Assembly (NCBI GenBank): GCA_013791585.1 | Contig: VMTK01000021.1 | Coordinates: 1-34,899 of the forward strand | Origin: Candidatus Falkowiibacteriota bacterium | GTDB taxonomy: Bacteria; Patescibacteriota; Patescibacteriia; Patescibacteriales; VMTK01 | Direction: 5' to 3' | DNA: 34,899 bases | In this document: positions 9,779 to 16,762 of the stretch, one piece after another | Layout: each line of letters opens with the position of its first letter | Position numbering within the stretch: position 1 is the first letter of the stretch | Notes under the pieces: generated by a model | The model's database searches: none | Told to the model about the DNA's origin: nothing | The model's input: only the letters and a program-made list of their open reading frames with translations | Program-made: the position numbers and the translations under genes

Positions 9779-9813
9779 TCAATTTAATTTAAAAATATGT
9801 GTTTGGGGGAAGG

Positions 9814-9845
9814 CCCCGAAGGAAAGCCTTTGGCTTCCGACGGGG
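9814..9845. repeat. GC-rich inverted repeat after copB
   Basis: CCCCG at 9814-9818 pairs with CGGGG at 9841-9845. Inside, GGAAAGCC and GGCTTCC also pair with small mismatches, so the whole 32 bases can form one hairpin. It lies 36 bases after the copB stop. The following run (TAAAAATTTTTG) is not a clean T-tract, so it may be either a weak terminator or a REP-like palindrome. Confidence 0.6.
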
Positions 9846-9866
9846 TAAAAATTTTTGCCCTTTTGC

Positions 9867-9920
9867 GATTAAGAAAAGAGCGTTTCCGCTTTTCTCTTAA
9901 TCAGAGAAAAGCGGAAACGC
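9867..9920. repeat. Strong hairpin with an alternative, mutually exclusive partner arm
   Basis: An 18-bp perfect stem joins 9880-9897 and 9903-9920 (arms GCGTTTCCGCTTTTCTCT and its complement) around a five-base loop TAATC. The segment 9867-9882 can instead pair with 9887-9902 with two mismatches in 16, so the middle arm has two competing partners, as in attenuator-type switches. No T-tract follows the second hairpin, which argues against a simple terminator. The 293-base gap (9779-10071) otherwise shows only the GC-rich palindrome before it and an extended -10 box near its end. Confidence 0.7.
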
Positions 9921-10055
9921 ACCTCATTATTATTCTGTATTTTCTTTGAAAAAAGTTCGGATTTCATTCAGAAGAGCGAGCAGCTAAATTTGAACTTAAC
10001 TTTAATACCCCAAGCAGGACGGTTAGAACTTTTATCGCCAAGAAGGCGGTTTTTA

Positions 10056-10064
10056 TGCTAATAT
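10056..10064 (+). promoter_or_regulatory. Extended -10 promoter element for the GerMN gene
   Basis: TG-C-TAATAT at 10056-10064 is an extended -10 box. Transcription would begin near 10071, at or just before the ATG at 10072, so the message may be leaderless. No good -35 box is visible at the matching distance. A weak small hairpin (CGCC-AAGAA-GGCG, 10036-10048) followed by five Ts lies just upstream. Confidence 0.4.
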
Positions 10065-10071
10065 AAAATAT

Positions 10072-10620
10072 ATGAGCAAAAAATTTTTAATTTTTATACC
10101 GATTGTTATTGTTACAGGAATTGTAGTCTGCCTTACGGTATTTCAGCCGGATGAAGCGCTAACTCCCAGTATTAATAGTTTTAAAGAATTTGGCAATGAA
10201 TTAGAAAAAGCTGAAAAACCTCTTCAAACAATAAAGCTTTATTATTATAACCCTGATTTAGATAAAGATGAGACGGATAATGTTCTTTGCAGCAAGAAAG
10301 GGCTTGTGGCGGTAGAGCGTAAAATCCCAGTTACCAAAACGCCGATTCAGGATGCTATAAAGCTTTTGCTTCTCGGAGAGCTGACTAACGAAGAAAAAGA
10401 CCAAGGGGTTACTACTGAATATCCTTTAACCGGGCTTTCATTAAAAGGAGCTTCTCTAAAAGAAGGAATTTTAACGCTTGAATTTAACGACCCCAATAAC
10501 AAAACTGTTGGCGGTTCATGCCGCATAGGGATATTATGGTTTCAGATTGAAGCTACGGCAAAACAGTTTCCTCAAATTCAAGAGGTTAAGTTTATGTCCG
10601 AGGAACTTTTCCAGCCTTAA
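10072..10620 (+). CDS. Membrane-anchored GerMN-domain protein
   Basis: 182 residues. An N-terminal hydrophobic segment (about residues 4-24, FLIFIPIVIVTGIVVCLTV) is a signal anchor; the Cys at its end lacks a good lipobox. Residues about 55-180 fit the GerMN fold found in GerM-type and lipoprotein LpqB-type proteins: IKLYYYNPD, then a CSKKGLVAVERKIP strand, TPIQDAIKLLLLGEL, and LSLKGASLKEGILTLEFND. The domain is thought to bind peptidoglycan or other envelope partners on the outer face of the membrane. The gene stands alone, with an extended -10 box at the start codon and a terminator about 50 bases after the stop. The domain call comes from pattern recognition and the precise role is unknown. 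Confidence 0.75.
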   Translation: MSKKFLIFIPIVIVTGIVVCLTVFQPDEALTPSINSFKEFGNELEKAEKPLQTIKLYYYNPDLDKDETDNVLCSKKGLVAVERKIPVTKTPIQDAIKLLLLGELTNEEKDQGVTTEYPLTGLSLKGASLKEGILTLEFNDPNNKTVGGSCRIGILWFQIEATAKQFPQIQEVKFMSEELFQP

Positions 10621-10672
10621 AATTAGAAATCTTTTATTCAAATATTTAACAAACAAGTTCTAACAAAGTCCG

Positions 10673-10697
10673 TCCCCCGGAGCAGGGGGATTTTTTT
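10673..10697 (+). terminator. Intrinsic terminator after the GerMN gene
   Basis: Stem TCCCCC (10673-10678) with GGGGGA (10685-10690), six-base loop, followed by seven Ts at 10691-10697. Confidence 0.85.
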
Positions 10698-10712
10698 ATT
10701 GAAATTTTTTTG

Positions 10713-10808
10713 TGGCAATTTGGAGAGTTGGCTGTTAACCAATTGGTCGACCCCGTTCTCCGTTTCGGAAGAAGGCGCCGAGGAGCTTCGAATCCGACCC
10801 CGGGAGCC
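10713..10808 (+). other. tRNA-Asn-like remnant (split or decayed)
   Basis: Part of the sequence resembles tRNA-Asn. A D-arm-like GGCAATTTGGAGAG is followed by a well-formed anticodon arm GTTGG-CTGTTAA-CCAAT (10728-10744, anticodon GTT) and TGGTCG. About 35 bases later come TTCGAATCCGAC, which matches a T-loop and 3' T-stem, and then CCCGGGA-G-CCA, an acceptor-like 3' end with CCA. However, no matching 5' acceptor strand exists upstream and the T-stem is interrupted. It is therefore not a standard functional tRNA as read. It may be a decayed gene, a target-site remnant of an insertion, or a tRNA with unusual inserts. The rest of the 436-base gap (10621-11056) holds a terminator, a long hairpin, a 44-bp repeat and a weak promoter. 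Confidence 0.35.
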
Positions 10809-10849
10809 AAAAAGAAAAACTATCTCACGAAGAGATAGTTTTTCTTTTT
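10809..10849. terminator. Long perfect hairpin, probable bidirectional terminator
   Basis: An 18-bp perfect stem joins 10809-10826 and 10832-10849 around the loop ACGAA. The outer ends are A-rich on the left and T-rich (TTTTTCTTTTT) on the right, so either strand could terminate. It begins directly after the CCA of the tRNA-like segment and ends one base before the 44-bp direct repeat. Confidence 0.75.
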
Positions 10850-10850
10850 G

Positions 10851-10894
10851 TTTCAGAGGATTCAGCGGAGTTCAAAGCTTTATTCAGGCAATTT
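10851..10894 (+). repeat. 44-bp direct repeat, copy A (left flank of cassette 1)
   Basis: The architecture is an 18-bp arm (TTTCAGAGGATTCAGCGG), a 12-bp variable centre, and a 14-bp arm (TATTCAGGCAATTT). Copy B at 12257-12300 has the same spacing; 17 of 18 and 14 of 14 arm bases agree while the 12-bp centres differ. The first arm is itself two 9-bp units of the type TTCAGCGGA. Confidence 0.85.
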
Positions 10895-10976
10895 AGTTAA
10901 ATGATTCAACCGCCTATATTACTATTATTCTTATGGTGGTGCGATAGGTATTGATTCCAGTGATCAATATAAAAAG

Positions 10977-11004
10977 TTGACAAAAAATGAAAAATAGTTA
11001 AAAA
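10977..11004 (+). promoter_or_regulatory. Probable promoter of cassette 1
   Basis: A perfect -35 box TTGACA is at 10977-10982. A weak -10 (TAAAAA, 10999-11004) follows after 16 bases. Just upstream, TTGAT and ATCAA (10951-10967) form a small palindrome that could be an operator. Confidence 0.45.
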
Positions 11005-11056
11005 TATAACCACAAATAGTTCCTTGCCAACCCAAAATTTATAAGGAGGTTTATTT

Positions 11057-11692
11057 ATGAGTAATTTTGATTATTTAAAAACTGACAAGTTCCCTTGGGA
11101 GAATGCGACTGATACATCAAAATCTCTATTTCCCGCAATAAAAAAAACTGAGTTCTTTGACTTTGAAAAGTTCACTCGAGATTTATCTGAGAAAAAATTA
11201 GAAAAAAATCTAGAACGAATCTATGGAAATAGCACATTACCCAAACTTAATTTTGATAGCAGCGCTCTTAGTCCCGCCTTTTCGGTAAGCGACAGAATAA
11301 GTGTTACGGAAATAGATGAAACTTATGATGACGAGGAAGACGACTGGGAGGATAAAATGCCGTCTGTCTGTTCAGTTGTTTCTTTAGTTGCTAGTTTTTT
11401 CTGCCCTTTTCTTTTGCCGGTTGCAGCCCTTGTAATAGGCAATGATGCCCAGAAACGCACTCAAAGATCAAAGGCAAAAAGGATTGCCAAAAAAATTACA
11501 AACTTAGATACAGATTTTTTACTTGATGTTGGTCAGGAAAGAAGAGATTTAAAGGGTGCTCGGCTAACTCACACTTTTACCGTAGATGAATCAACAAGAC
11601 CATGTTTATTTGGAAATTTCAATACGGGAGTAGTAACAGAAGAAATAGATTATAGAACAGGAAAAATTAAAAGAAATATTGATGTAATATAA
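11057..11692 (+). CDS. Cassette 1 first gene: hypothetical protein with one membrane segment
   Basis: 211 residues; I do not recognise a family. It starts at ATG 11057 with a strong Shine-Dalgarno AGGAGG at 11044-11049, unlike most genes here. The N-terminal half is polar and rich in Phe, Lys and Glu. An acidic stretch (DETYDDEEDDWEDK, about residues 87-101) precedes a hydrophobic segment (about 103-128, with two Cys and Pro residues) that could span the membrane or form a hairpin. A very basic patch (KRTQRSKAKRIAKK) follows, so the C-terminal domain would be cytoplasmic by the positive-inside rule. That domain (about 146-211) is predicted to be beta-rich and ends with VTEEIDYRTGKIKRN. It forms a two-gene unit with the next gene (14-base gap), between the 44-bp direct repeats. 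A toxin, immunity or surface role is possible but unsupported. Confidence 0.85.
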   Translation: MSNFDYLKTDKFPWENATDTSKSLFPAIKKTEFFDFEKFTRDLSEKKLEKNLERIYGNSTLPKLNFDSSALSPAFSVSDRISVTEIDETYDDEEDDWEDKMPSVCSVVSLVASFFCPFLLPVAALVIGNDAQKRTQRSKAKRIAKKITNLDTDFLLDVGQERRDLKGARLTHTFTVDESTRPCLFGNFNTGVVTEEIDYRTGKIKRNIDVI

Positions 11693-11706
11693 GAAAGGAG
11701 GCCGAA

Positions 11707-12054
11707 ATGAATAATCTACCTATTATTTCCCCAAATCGTTTTTTATCGTCTTATGATGTTGTTGAAGAAAATCCTCTTTCCGTTATCGCCAAACAATTTC
11801 CAGAGAGCGCTATCGCCTTGATGGATAGATTGTCAATTAGACAGCGTGAAACGAGCATAGCTTTAGCCAGGGCAACTTCTCTGGCCGATATAGCACAATC
11901 ACATTGTGCCACTATTGCTTCAGCAGTGCATGCTCGCCCTGACATGGATCATTTTCGAGCTACAACCATAGATACCGAAGGAACAACCGGTTTTTTCTTC
12001 GGCAGATCGGAAAGACGTTTTAGAAAAATAACTACACAATTGGATATGTGGTGA
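11707..12054 (+). CDS. Cassette 1 second gene: small hypothetical protein
   Basis: 115 residues, no recognised family. A very strong Shine-Dalgarno AAAGGAGG (11694-11701) lies five bases before ATG 11707. The middle (about 20-75) is predicted helical: NPLSVIAKQFPESAIALMDR, then ETSIALARATSLADIAQ. The end contains GTTGFFFGRSERRFRKI. No signal peptide or membrane segment is seen, so the protein is probably cytosolic. It uses TGA as stop and is followed after about 20 bases by a strong terminator, so the two-gene unit is complete in itself. The Ala-rich, GC-richer composition differs from neighbouring genes and fits recent acquisition. Confidence 0.85.
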   Translation: MNNLPIISPNRFLSSYDVVEENPLSVIAKQFPESAIALMDRLSIRQRETSIALARATSLADIAQSHCATIASAVHARPDMDHFRATTIDTEGTTGFFFGRSERRFRKITTQLDMW

Positions 12055-12076
12055 ATACACATTTCTTAAATACTCA

Positions 12077-12115
12077 CCCCCTTATCAGTATCTAGCTGAT
12101 AAGGGGTGTTTTTTT
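12077..12115 (+). terminator. Intrinsic terminator of cassette 1
   Basis: An 11-bp stem joins 12078-12088 (CCCCTTATCAG) and 12096-12106, with a seven-base loop, followed by a T-run at 12109-12115. Confidence 0.92.
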
Positions 12116-12256
12116 ATTTCAACTAAAATTTTTATTCTAAAAAATAAGTTCTGATATTTTCATTGGCTAGGCTGTTTTTTTGCTATTTAAAATATACGCA
12201 TTTTGGCGCAAATCGGGAATTTTTTTAATATTCGCTTAATCGGACCATCCTCTATA

Positions 12257-12300
12257 TTTCAGCGGATTCAGCGGCATCTGAAAAATTATTCAGGCAATTT
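12257..12300 (+). repeat. 44-bp direct repeat, copy B (right flank of cassette 1)
   Basis: The second copy of the 18+12+14 element has arms TTTCAGCGGATTCAGCGG (12257-12274) and TATTCAGGCAATTT (12287-12300) around a centre different from copy A. It lies in the 456-base gap 12055-12510, which also holds the cassette terminator and, five bases after the repeat, a promoter-like element. The rest of the gap shows nothing I can name. Confidence 0.85.
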
Positions 12301-12304
12301 TACT

Positions 12305-12335
12305 CTTGATTTATCAGGGTGAAAAATGGTAGAGT
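12305..12335 (+). promoter_or_regulatory. Promoter element, first copy of a duplicated 31-mer
   Basis: TTGATT (12306-12311), an 18-base spacer, then TAGAGT (12330-12335) preceded by TG (extended -10, ATGGTAGAGT). The 31 bases 12305-12335 are identical to 17749-17779. It would drive the secreted CAP-transglutaminase gene after a leader of about 170 bases. Confidence 0.6.
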
Positions 12336-12510
12336 AATGGTAGGAATAAGCGATAAGGTAAAGGAAAAATTAATAAATCAGTAAACCCCGGAAGAAATGC
12401 GCCGCCCTTATGAATAAAAATTTAAGATTGCCAAAGTCAGTTTTTTTGTTTGATTAAAATTGAGAAGAAAAGTTAAAATTAGGATAAATAATTTATTTAT
12501 TGAATTTATA

Positions 12511-14052
12511 ATGAAAAAATTTATAAATAAACAAATAAAAATAATTGCCAAAGGAGCAGTGTGTTTATTATTCTTTTTATTATTATTAATGCCAATCAAT
12601 TTGACGCAAGCCGGCGATTTGGCAAGCAGACTAGATGGAAAGATTTTATTGCAAGTAGAATCAAGAGGCGAGGCTTGGTATGTTAATCCCGAAAACGAGA
12701 AGAGATATTATCTCGGCAGGCCAGTTGACGCTTTCCAAGCAATGCGCGAATTGGGTTTAGGAGTCTCCAATAAAGATTTTGATTCATGGAACGGCAAAGC
12801 GCCGAGCAGATTGTCGGGAAGGATTTTATTGAAAGCAGAAGACAACGGGAAAGCGTATTATGTTAATACTGTTGATTTGAAAATGCACTATTTGGGCAGA
12901 CCAGATGATGCCTTCCATGTAATGCGCTTGCTTGGATTGGGTATAAAAAATGAGTATTTGGAAGAAATTATTCCTGCCAGCATCCAACAAAGAAATATAA
13001 TTATTGAGCAGGAGATAGCTGATAAAGATGTGGCTGAAGACAAGAAAGATTCAAATGCTACTGATTTGGAATGGCAAATACACGACTTGATAAATAAAAA
13101 ACGGATAGCGAGCGGAATCCCGACTATGAAATGGAGTAATACAATAGCGCGAATAGCTCGCGCTCATAGCGAGGATATGGTGGCAAAAGATTATTTGGAG
13201 CATAAAGACCCGGAAGGATGTGACGAGAATTGTCGTTTAGATAAAAATAATTATCGGAACGAACATGTAAACCAATATTTAGGATCGGAGTATAGCTACA
13301 AATTAATTTATCCGAATGGAGTGATTGCCCAGTACGCCACAATAGATGAAATAGCTGTATCCAATGTTGATAAGTGGAAAAAATTTGACTATATGTTAAA
13401 TCCGTATCTTGTTTACGAGGGAATCGGAACAGCTGAAAATAAAGACAAATTAATTTACATTACCTCAATGATGGTTATACCTTTGACAACGGTTGAACAG
13501 GAGCAGGAACTTAAAGAATTTATTGCCACAATTATTGATCAAGAAGACGATACTTTGATTAAAATTAAGAAAGTTTACGACTGGATAACCATGAATATAG
13601 ATTATGATATTGCCGGTTATTTAACTAATCCTCAGTCGCCAGAAAATTATATTTCTTGGCAGGTATTTAAAAATAAAAAGGGAATATGTCAGGGTTATTC
13701 AAATTTATTTGCTTTAATGTTGCATTATACAGGCATATCAGCGGAAGTTATCAGTGGAACAGCGGATAACGGCGAAGGACATGACCGCCATGCATGGAGC
13801 AAAATAGTGGCCGAGGGGGAAGATTTATATTTTGACACAACATGGAGCGCCGGCTATGTGCAAGATAATGAATTTACCAGACAAACTTCAGGCATTTACT
13901 ATTTATTGCCGAAAAAATGCATAATAGTTAATCACGCCGAAGAAGGGGAGAATAAAATGACCAGCGAGGAGCAAAAAAAATACGTTGAAGAAAATATAGC
14001 TCTATTTGACGCCCGCTGCCCGTTGTTGCGAGATGTGATTTTGAATAAATAA
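12511..14052 (+). CDS. Secreted CAP-domain and transglutaminase-like fusion protein
   Basis: 513 residues from ATG 12511; this start gives a clean signal peptide (KKFINKQIK, hydrophobic core, LTQA cleavage near residue 34), while an upstream in-frame TTG at 12460 would spoil it. Two tandem modules follow (about 39-90 and 93-145), each with the pattern RILL-x-x-E-x-x-G-x-A-x-YVN ... YYLGRPxDAFxxMR. Residues about 180-310 fit a CAP/SCP domain (INKKR, a WSNTIARIARAHSEDM helix, then EHKDPEG). Residues about 330-470 are a transglutaminase-like cysteine-protease fold with a visible triad C393 (KGICQGYSN), H427 (RHAWSK) and D442 (FDTTWS). The protein is exported and probably acts on wall or surface proteins. 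The next gene encodes a paralogue with the same N-terminal modules. The domain calls are confident; the substrate is unknown. Confidence 0.88.
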   Translation: MKKFINKQIKIIAKGAVCLLFFLLLLMPINLTQAGDLASRLDGKILLQVESRGEAWYVNPENEKRYYLGRPVDAFQAMRELGLGVSNKDFDSWNGKAPSRLSGRILLKAEDNGKAYYVNTVDLKMHYLGRPDDAFHVMRLLGLGIKNEYLEEIIPASIQQRNIIIEQEIADKDVAEDKKDSNATDLEWQIHDLINKKRIASGIPTMKWSNTIARIARAHSEDMVAKDYLEHKDPEGCDENCRLDKNNYRNEHVNQYLGSEYSYKLIYPNGVIAQYATIDEIAVSNVDKWKKFDYMLNPYLVYEGIGTAENKDKLIYITSMMVIPLTTVEQEQELKEFIATIIDQEDDTLIKIKKVYDWITMNIDYDIAGYLTNPQSPENYISWQVFKNKKGICQGYSNLFALMLHYTGISAEVISGTADNGEGHDRHAWSKIVAEGEDLYFDTTWSAGYVQDNEFTRQTSGIYYLLPKKCIIVNHAEEGENKMTSEEQKKYVEENIALFDARCPLLRDVILNK

Positions 14053-14080
14053 AGCTTTAAAATAACCCATTAATAAATAT

Positions 14081-16687
14081 ATGAAAACACAATTTATAAT
14101 TTTCTTGATTTTTATTTTTATTTTAGGATTAATGCCGATTAATTTTTCTAATGCAGCGGATTTAGCGAGCAGACTAAAGGGAAGAATTTTACTTCAAGTT
14201 CAAAGCCACGGTGAAGCTTGGTATGTCCATTCTGACACCGGAGAAGGATATTATTTGGGCAGACCAGACGATGCTTTTCGCGTCATGAGGGAATTAGGAT
14301 TGGGAATATCCAATAAAGATTTTGATTCTTTTAAGGGCGCGGCACCCAAAAGATTAAGCGGCAGAATATTGCTTAAAGTTGAAGACAAAGGCAAGGCCTA
14401 TTATATTAATCCCATTGATTTGAAGATGCATTATTTGGGTCGCCCCGCCGACGCGTTTGAAATAATGAGAAAATTAGGCGTTGGGATATCAGATGCCGAT
14501 TTTTCTGAAATACCTATTGCCGGAGAAGGCAGTATTGCCGCGGAAGGAAACACTACTTTATTAAAATCATATCGCCTTTTAGTGTTCACCAAAATTAATG
14601 GCGCTTGGCCGACCAAAGACGGCGGCTATATCGTTTCCGGCACGACTGATCCCAATATTATGTTTATTCCGCCGGACGGATTTACGGCCAAGCTTGATCA
14701 ACAAGGAAATATTCAATGGCTTAAATTTTTGAAAACCGCAAACTCCGCCGGAGACGGAAATCCTTTGGGCGATGAAGATGTCCAGTCTATCATTGAATTG
14801 AAAGACGGCGGATATTTAATGGCTTCCAAGGTGTGGGGTTTTATTAAATCCGAGGAATGGAGCACGGATGATATTGAGCTGAATAAAATAATGCTTACCA
14901 GATTAGACAAGGACGGCAATATGATTTGGAACAAGTCTTTCGCCGCGTTCGTGGAGGACGCGAAAAATTCTTTATTGGAAACCGATGACCGCGGCTTTTT
15001 ATTTTACGCGAATATCCTTGATTTGGATCCGGATGAAAGAGGAGAGGACGCGGATGTTTATCTTGATCAGCCTTACGCCTCGCTTAAAGTTTTTAAATTG
15101 GATCAGGACGGCAATCTTCAATGGTCAAAGAATATTAAAAATTTTATTGCTCGCGGCAATGACTCTCTCTTAATTCCGACGCCGGACGGCGGCTATGCCT
15201 TGGCGGGAAATTTAACGGAGATAAATCCGGAAAAGGAGCTGCCTTATAATTTTGATACTTATCCGGGATTGGCTAAATTTGATAAAAATTTTAATTTTGA
15301 ATGGGCAAAGAGCCTTGAAAGCACGCCTCTGGAAATGGCGGCGGCCATTCCCAAGCCGGGCGGCGGGTTTGAACTGGGTTGGAAAAAAGTGCGGCAAGCA
15401 GCCAGTATCATCCGCGGCCTTGTTCAAACTCAAGATAACGGCTATCTTGTTTTAGGAAATTTGTCAGGGGCATTGTCTTTGATAACAGACAGCCAGGATT
15501 TAAAATCAGGGATGAAAGGTTATTTGATAGGGTTTAAATTTGATTCTTCCGGCAATATGGAATGGGTTAAAAAAATATCTTTGGGGTTTAATGAGTTTAG
15601 CATGCCGATGACGGATTTTTCCATTTCCTTGACAACTGACAATGATATAATGATTGCCGGCCCCATCACTTGGGCTGATGAAGATTATCAAGCAAAAGTT
15701 CAATACAATAATGAGCAAATTAAATTGTATAATGAAAAATACGGCGAAGCCGAAATGTCAAAAGAAGACAATGAAAAAACCGAAGAGTCGCGGCAGGATT
15801 ATAAAAAAGTTCTGGCGGTTATCAAGAGCACTCAAGACAGTTTTCGCGCCGGTATTTTTATGATGAAAACCGATCAGGAATTAAATATCAGCTGGGCAAA
15901 AATAATTAATCCGCAGCGGGGGGCGGTTAACTATGTTTTAAAGCCGACTCCGGACAACGGGGCAATCATCGCCGGCGAATATGAAACCGAGGTGGTTAAA
16001 TCGGTTATATTAAGCAGTATAACTTATTATAAAGACGGTTTTTTAATGAAATTGGACGCTAGCGGCAATGTTAAAAATAATGTTGATTGGGTCGCGGATT
16101 ATAATGAAAAAATCATCACGGAAATAATGACGCCTTACGCGGTTTCCAACGATTTGAGCGCGCAAGCAGAATCTTATTCAATCAATTTAACCAATCGCAA
16201 TCCGGAATTTTCTTTTTATAAAAATGCCAAGACTTCCGTTTATGCTCCTTTCGCGAGCTATAAAGATCTTTTACCTCCTCAAGCGCCCTTGGTTTCCGCT
16301 TATGATACCCCGCTTCAAAATTCAACCGGCGCTTCAACCGCGGCAAGAACTTGGCCGCAAATTAATTACGAGAAAGCGATTCCGTCCGAACTGGTTAACG
16401 ACAAGAGCCGGACTGTTCACGGCGAGCTTCTGCCGATTTTAAATCAACTTTACGATGATCAAGTTAAGATGACGGACAATATGGACGGGGCGATGCTTTA
16501 TTATGTGTTTGATCGCATTATCACTCAAGACGACATAGCCGCTGTGAAAAATTATCTTGAGGGCGTTGGCTATAAAACACAGGACGAGGGGCTTTATGAA
16601 TTAACGACATACAAGCCGGGTTATTTTCTGATTTTGACTTTTTCCACGAATAACGCCGATAAAGCATTTTTGAAAGTGACATATTAA
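14081..16687 (+). CDS. Secreted propeller-like protein with the same N-terminal double module
   Basis: 868 residues with a signal peptide (cleavage near residue 25, NFSNA-AD). Residues about 30-140 repeat the double module of the preceding gene closely (RILLQVQ, AWYVH, YYLGRPDDAFRVMR). From about 165 to 680 there are roughly seven degenerate repeats of the type DGGYIVSG ... KLDxxGNIxWxK, a pattern found in bacterial beta-propellers, so the central part is probably one propeller. The C-terminal part (about 690-868) contains a short mixed region ending in DDIAAVKNYLEGVGYKT and beta strands, with no family I can name. It starts 28 bases after the previous stop and likely shares its transcript. 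A role in surface binding or display is inferred; no catalytic residues are evident. Confidence 0.82.
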   Translation: MKTQFIIFLIFIFILGLMPINFSNAADLASRLKGRILLQVQSHGEAWYVHSDTGEGYYLGRPDDAFRVMRELGLGISNKDFDSFKGAAPKRLSGRILLKVEDKGKAYYINPIDLKMHYLGRPADAFEIMRKLGVGISDADFSEIPIAGEGSIAAEGNTTLLKSYRLLVFTKINGAWPTKDGGYIVSGTTDPNIMFIPPDGFTAKLDQQGNIQWLKFLKTANSAGDGNPLGDEDVQSIIELKDGGYLMASKVWGFIKSEEWSTDDIELNKIMLTRLDKDGNMIWNKSFAAFVEDAKNSLLETDDRGFLFYANILDLDPDERGEDADVYLDQPYASLKVFKLDQDGNLQWSKNIKNFIARGNDSLLIPTPDGGYALAGNLTEINPEKELPYNFDTYPGLAKFDKNFNFEWAKSLESTPLEMAAAIPKPGGGFELGWKKVRQAASIIRGLVQTQDNGYLVLGNLSGALSLITDSQDLKSGMKGYLIGFKFDSSGNMEWVKKISLGFNEFSMPMTDFSISLTTDNDIMIAGPITWADEDYQAKVQYNNEQIKLYNEKYGEAEMSKEDNEKTEESRQDYKKVLAVIKSTQDSFRAGIFMMKTDQELNISWAKIINPQRGAVNYVLKPTPDNGAIIAGEYETEVVKSVILSSITYYKDGFLMKLDASGNVKNNVDWVADYNEKIITEIMTPYAVSNDLSAQAESYSINLTNRNPEFSFYKNAKTSVYAPFASYKDLLPPQAPLVSAYDTPLQNSTGASTAARTWPQINYEKAIPSELVNDKSRTVHGELLPILNQLYDDQVKMTDNMDGAMLYYVFDRIITQDDIAAVKNYLEGVGYKTQDEGLYELTTYKPGYFLILTFSTNNADKAFLKVTY

Positions 16688-16693
16688 AACGGC

Positions 16694-16728
16694 TTGACGT
16701 GTGAAATAATAATTTTTTGTGGTATAAT
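16694..16728 (+). promoter_or_regulatory. Promoter of the anchored Cys protein gene
   Basis: An extended -10 TG-G-TATAAT is at 16720-16728. TTGACG at 16694-16699 is too far (23 bases); TGTGAA at 16700-16705 gives a 17-base spacer. The expected start near 16735 leaves a short leader without a Shine-Dalgarno. Confidence 0.7.
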
Positions 16729-16762
16729 CAATATAAGTTAAAAATAAATAATTAATTTTAAA

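Noticed and set aside
10699-10896. 65-residue plus-strand reading frame after the GerMN terminator
   Set aside because: It runs through the tRNA-like segment, the 18-bp hairpin and the 44-bp repeat, lacks a start signal and has no protein-like pattern.
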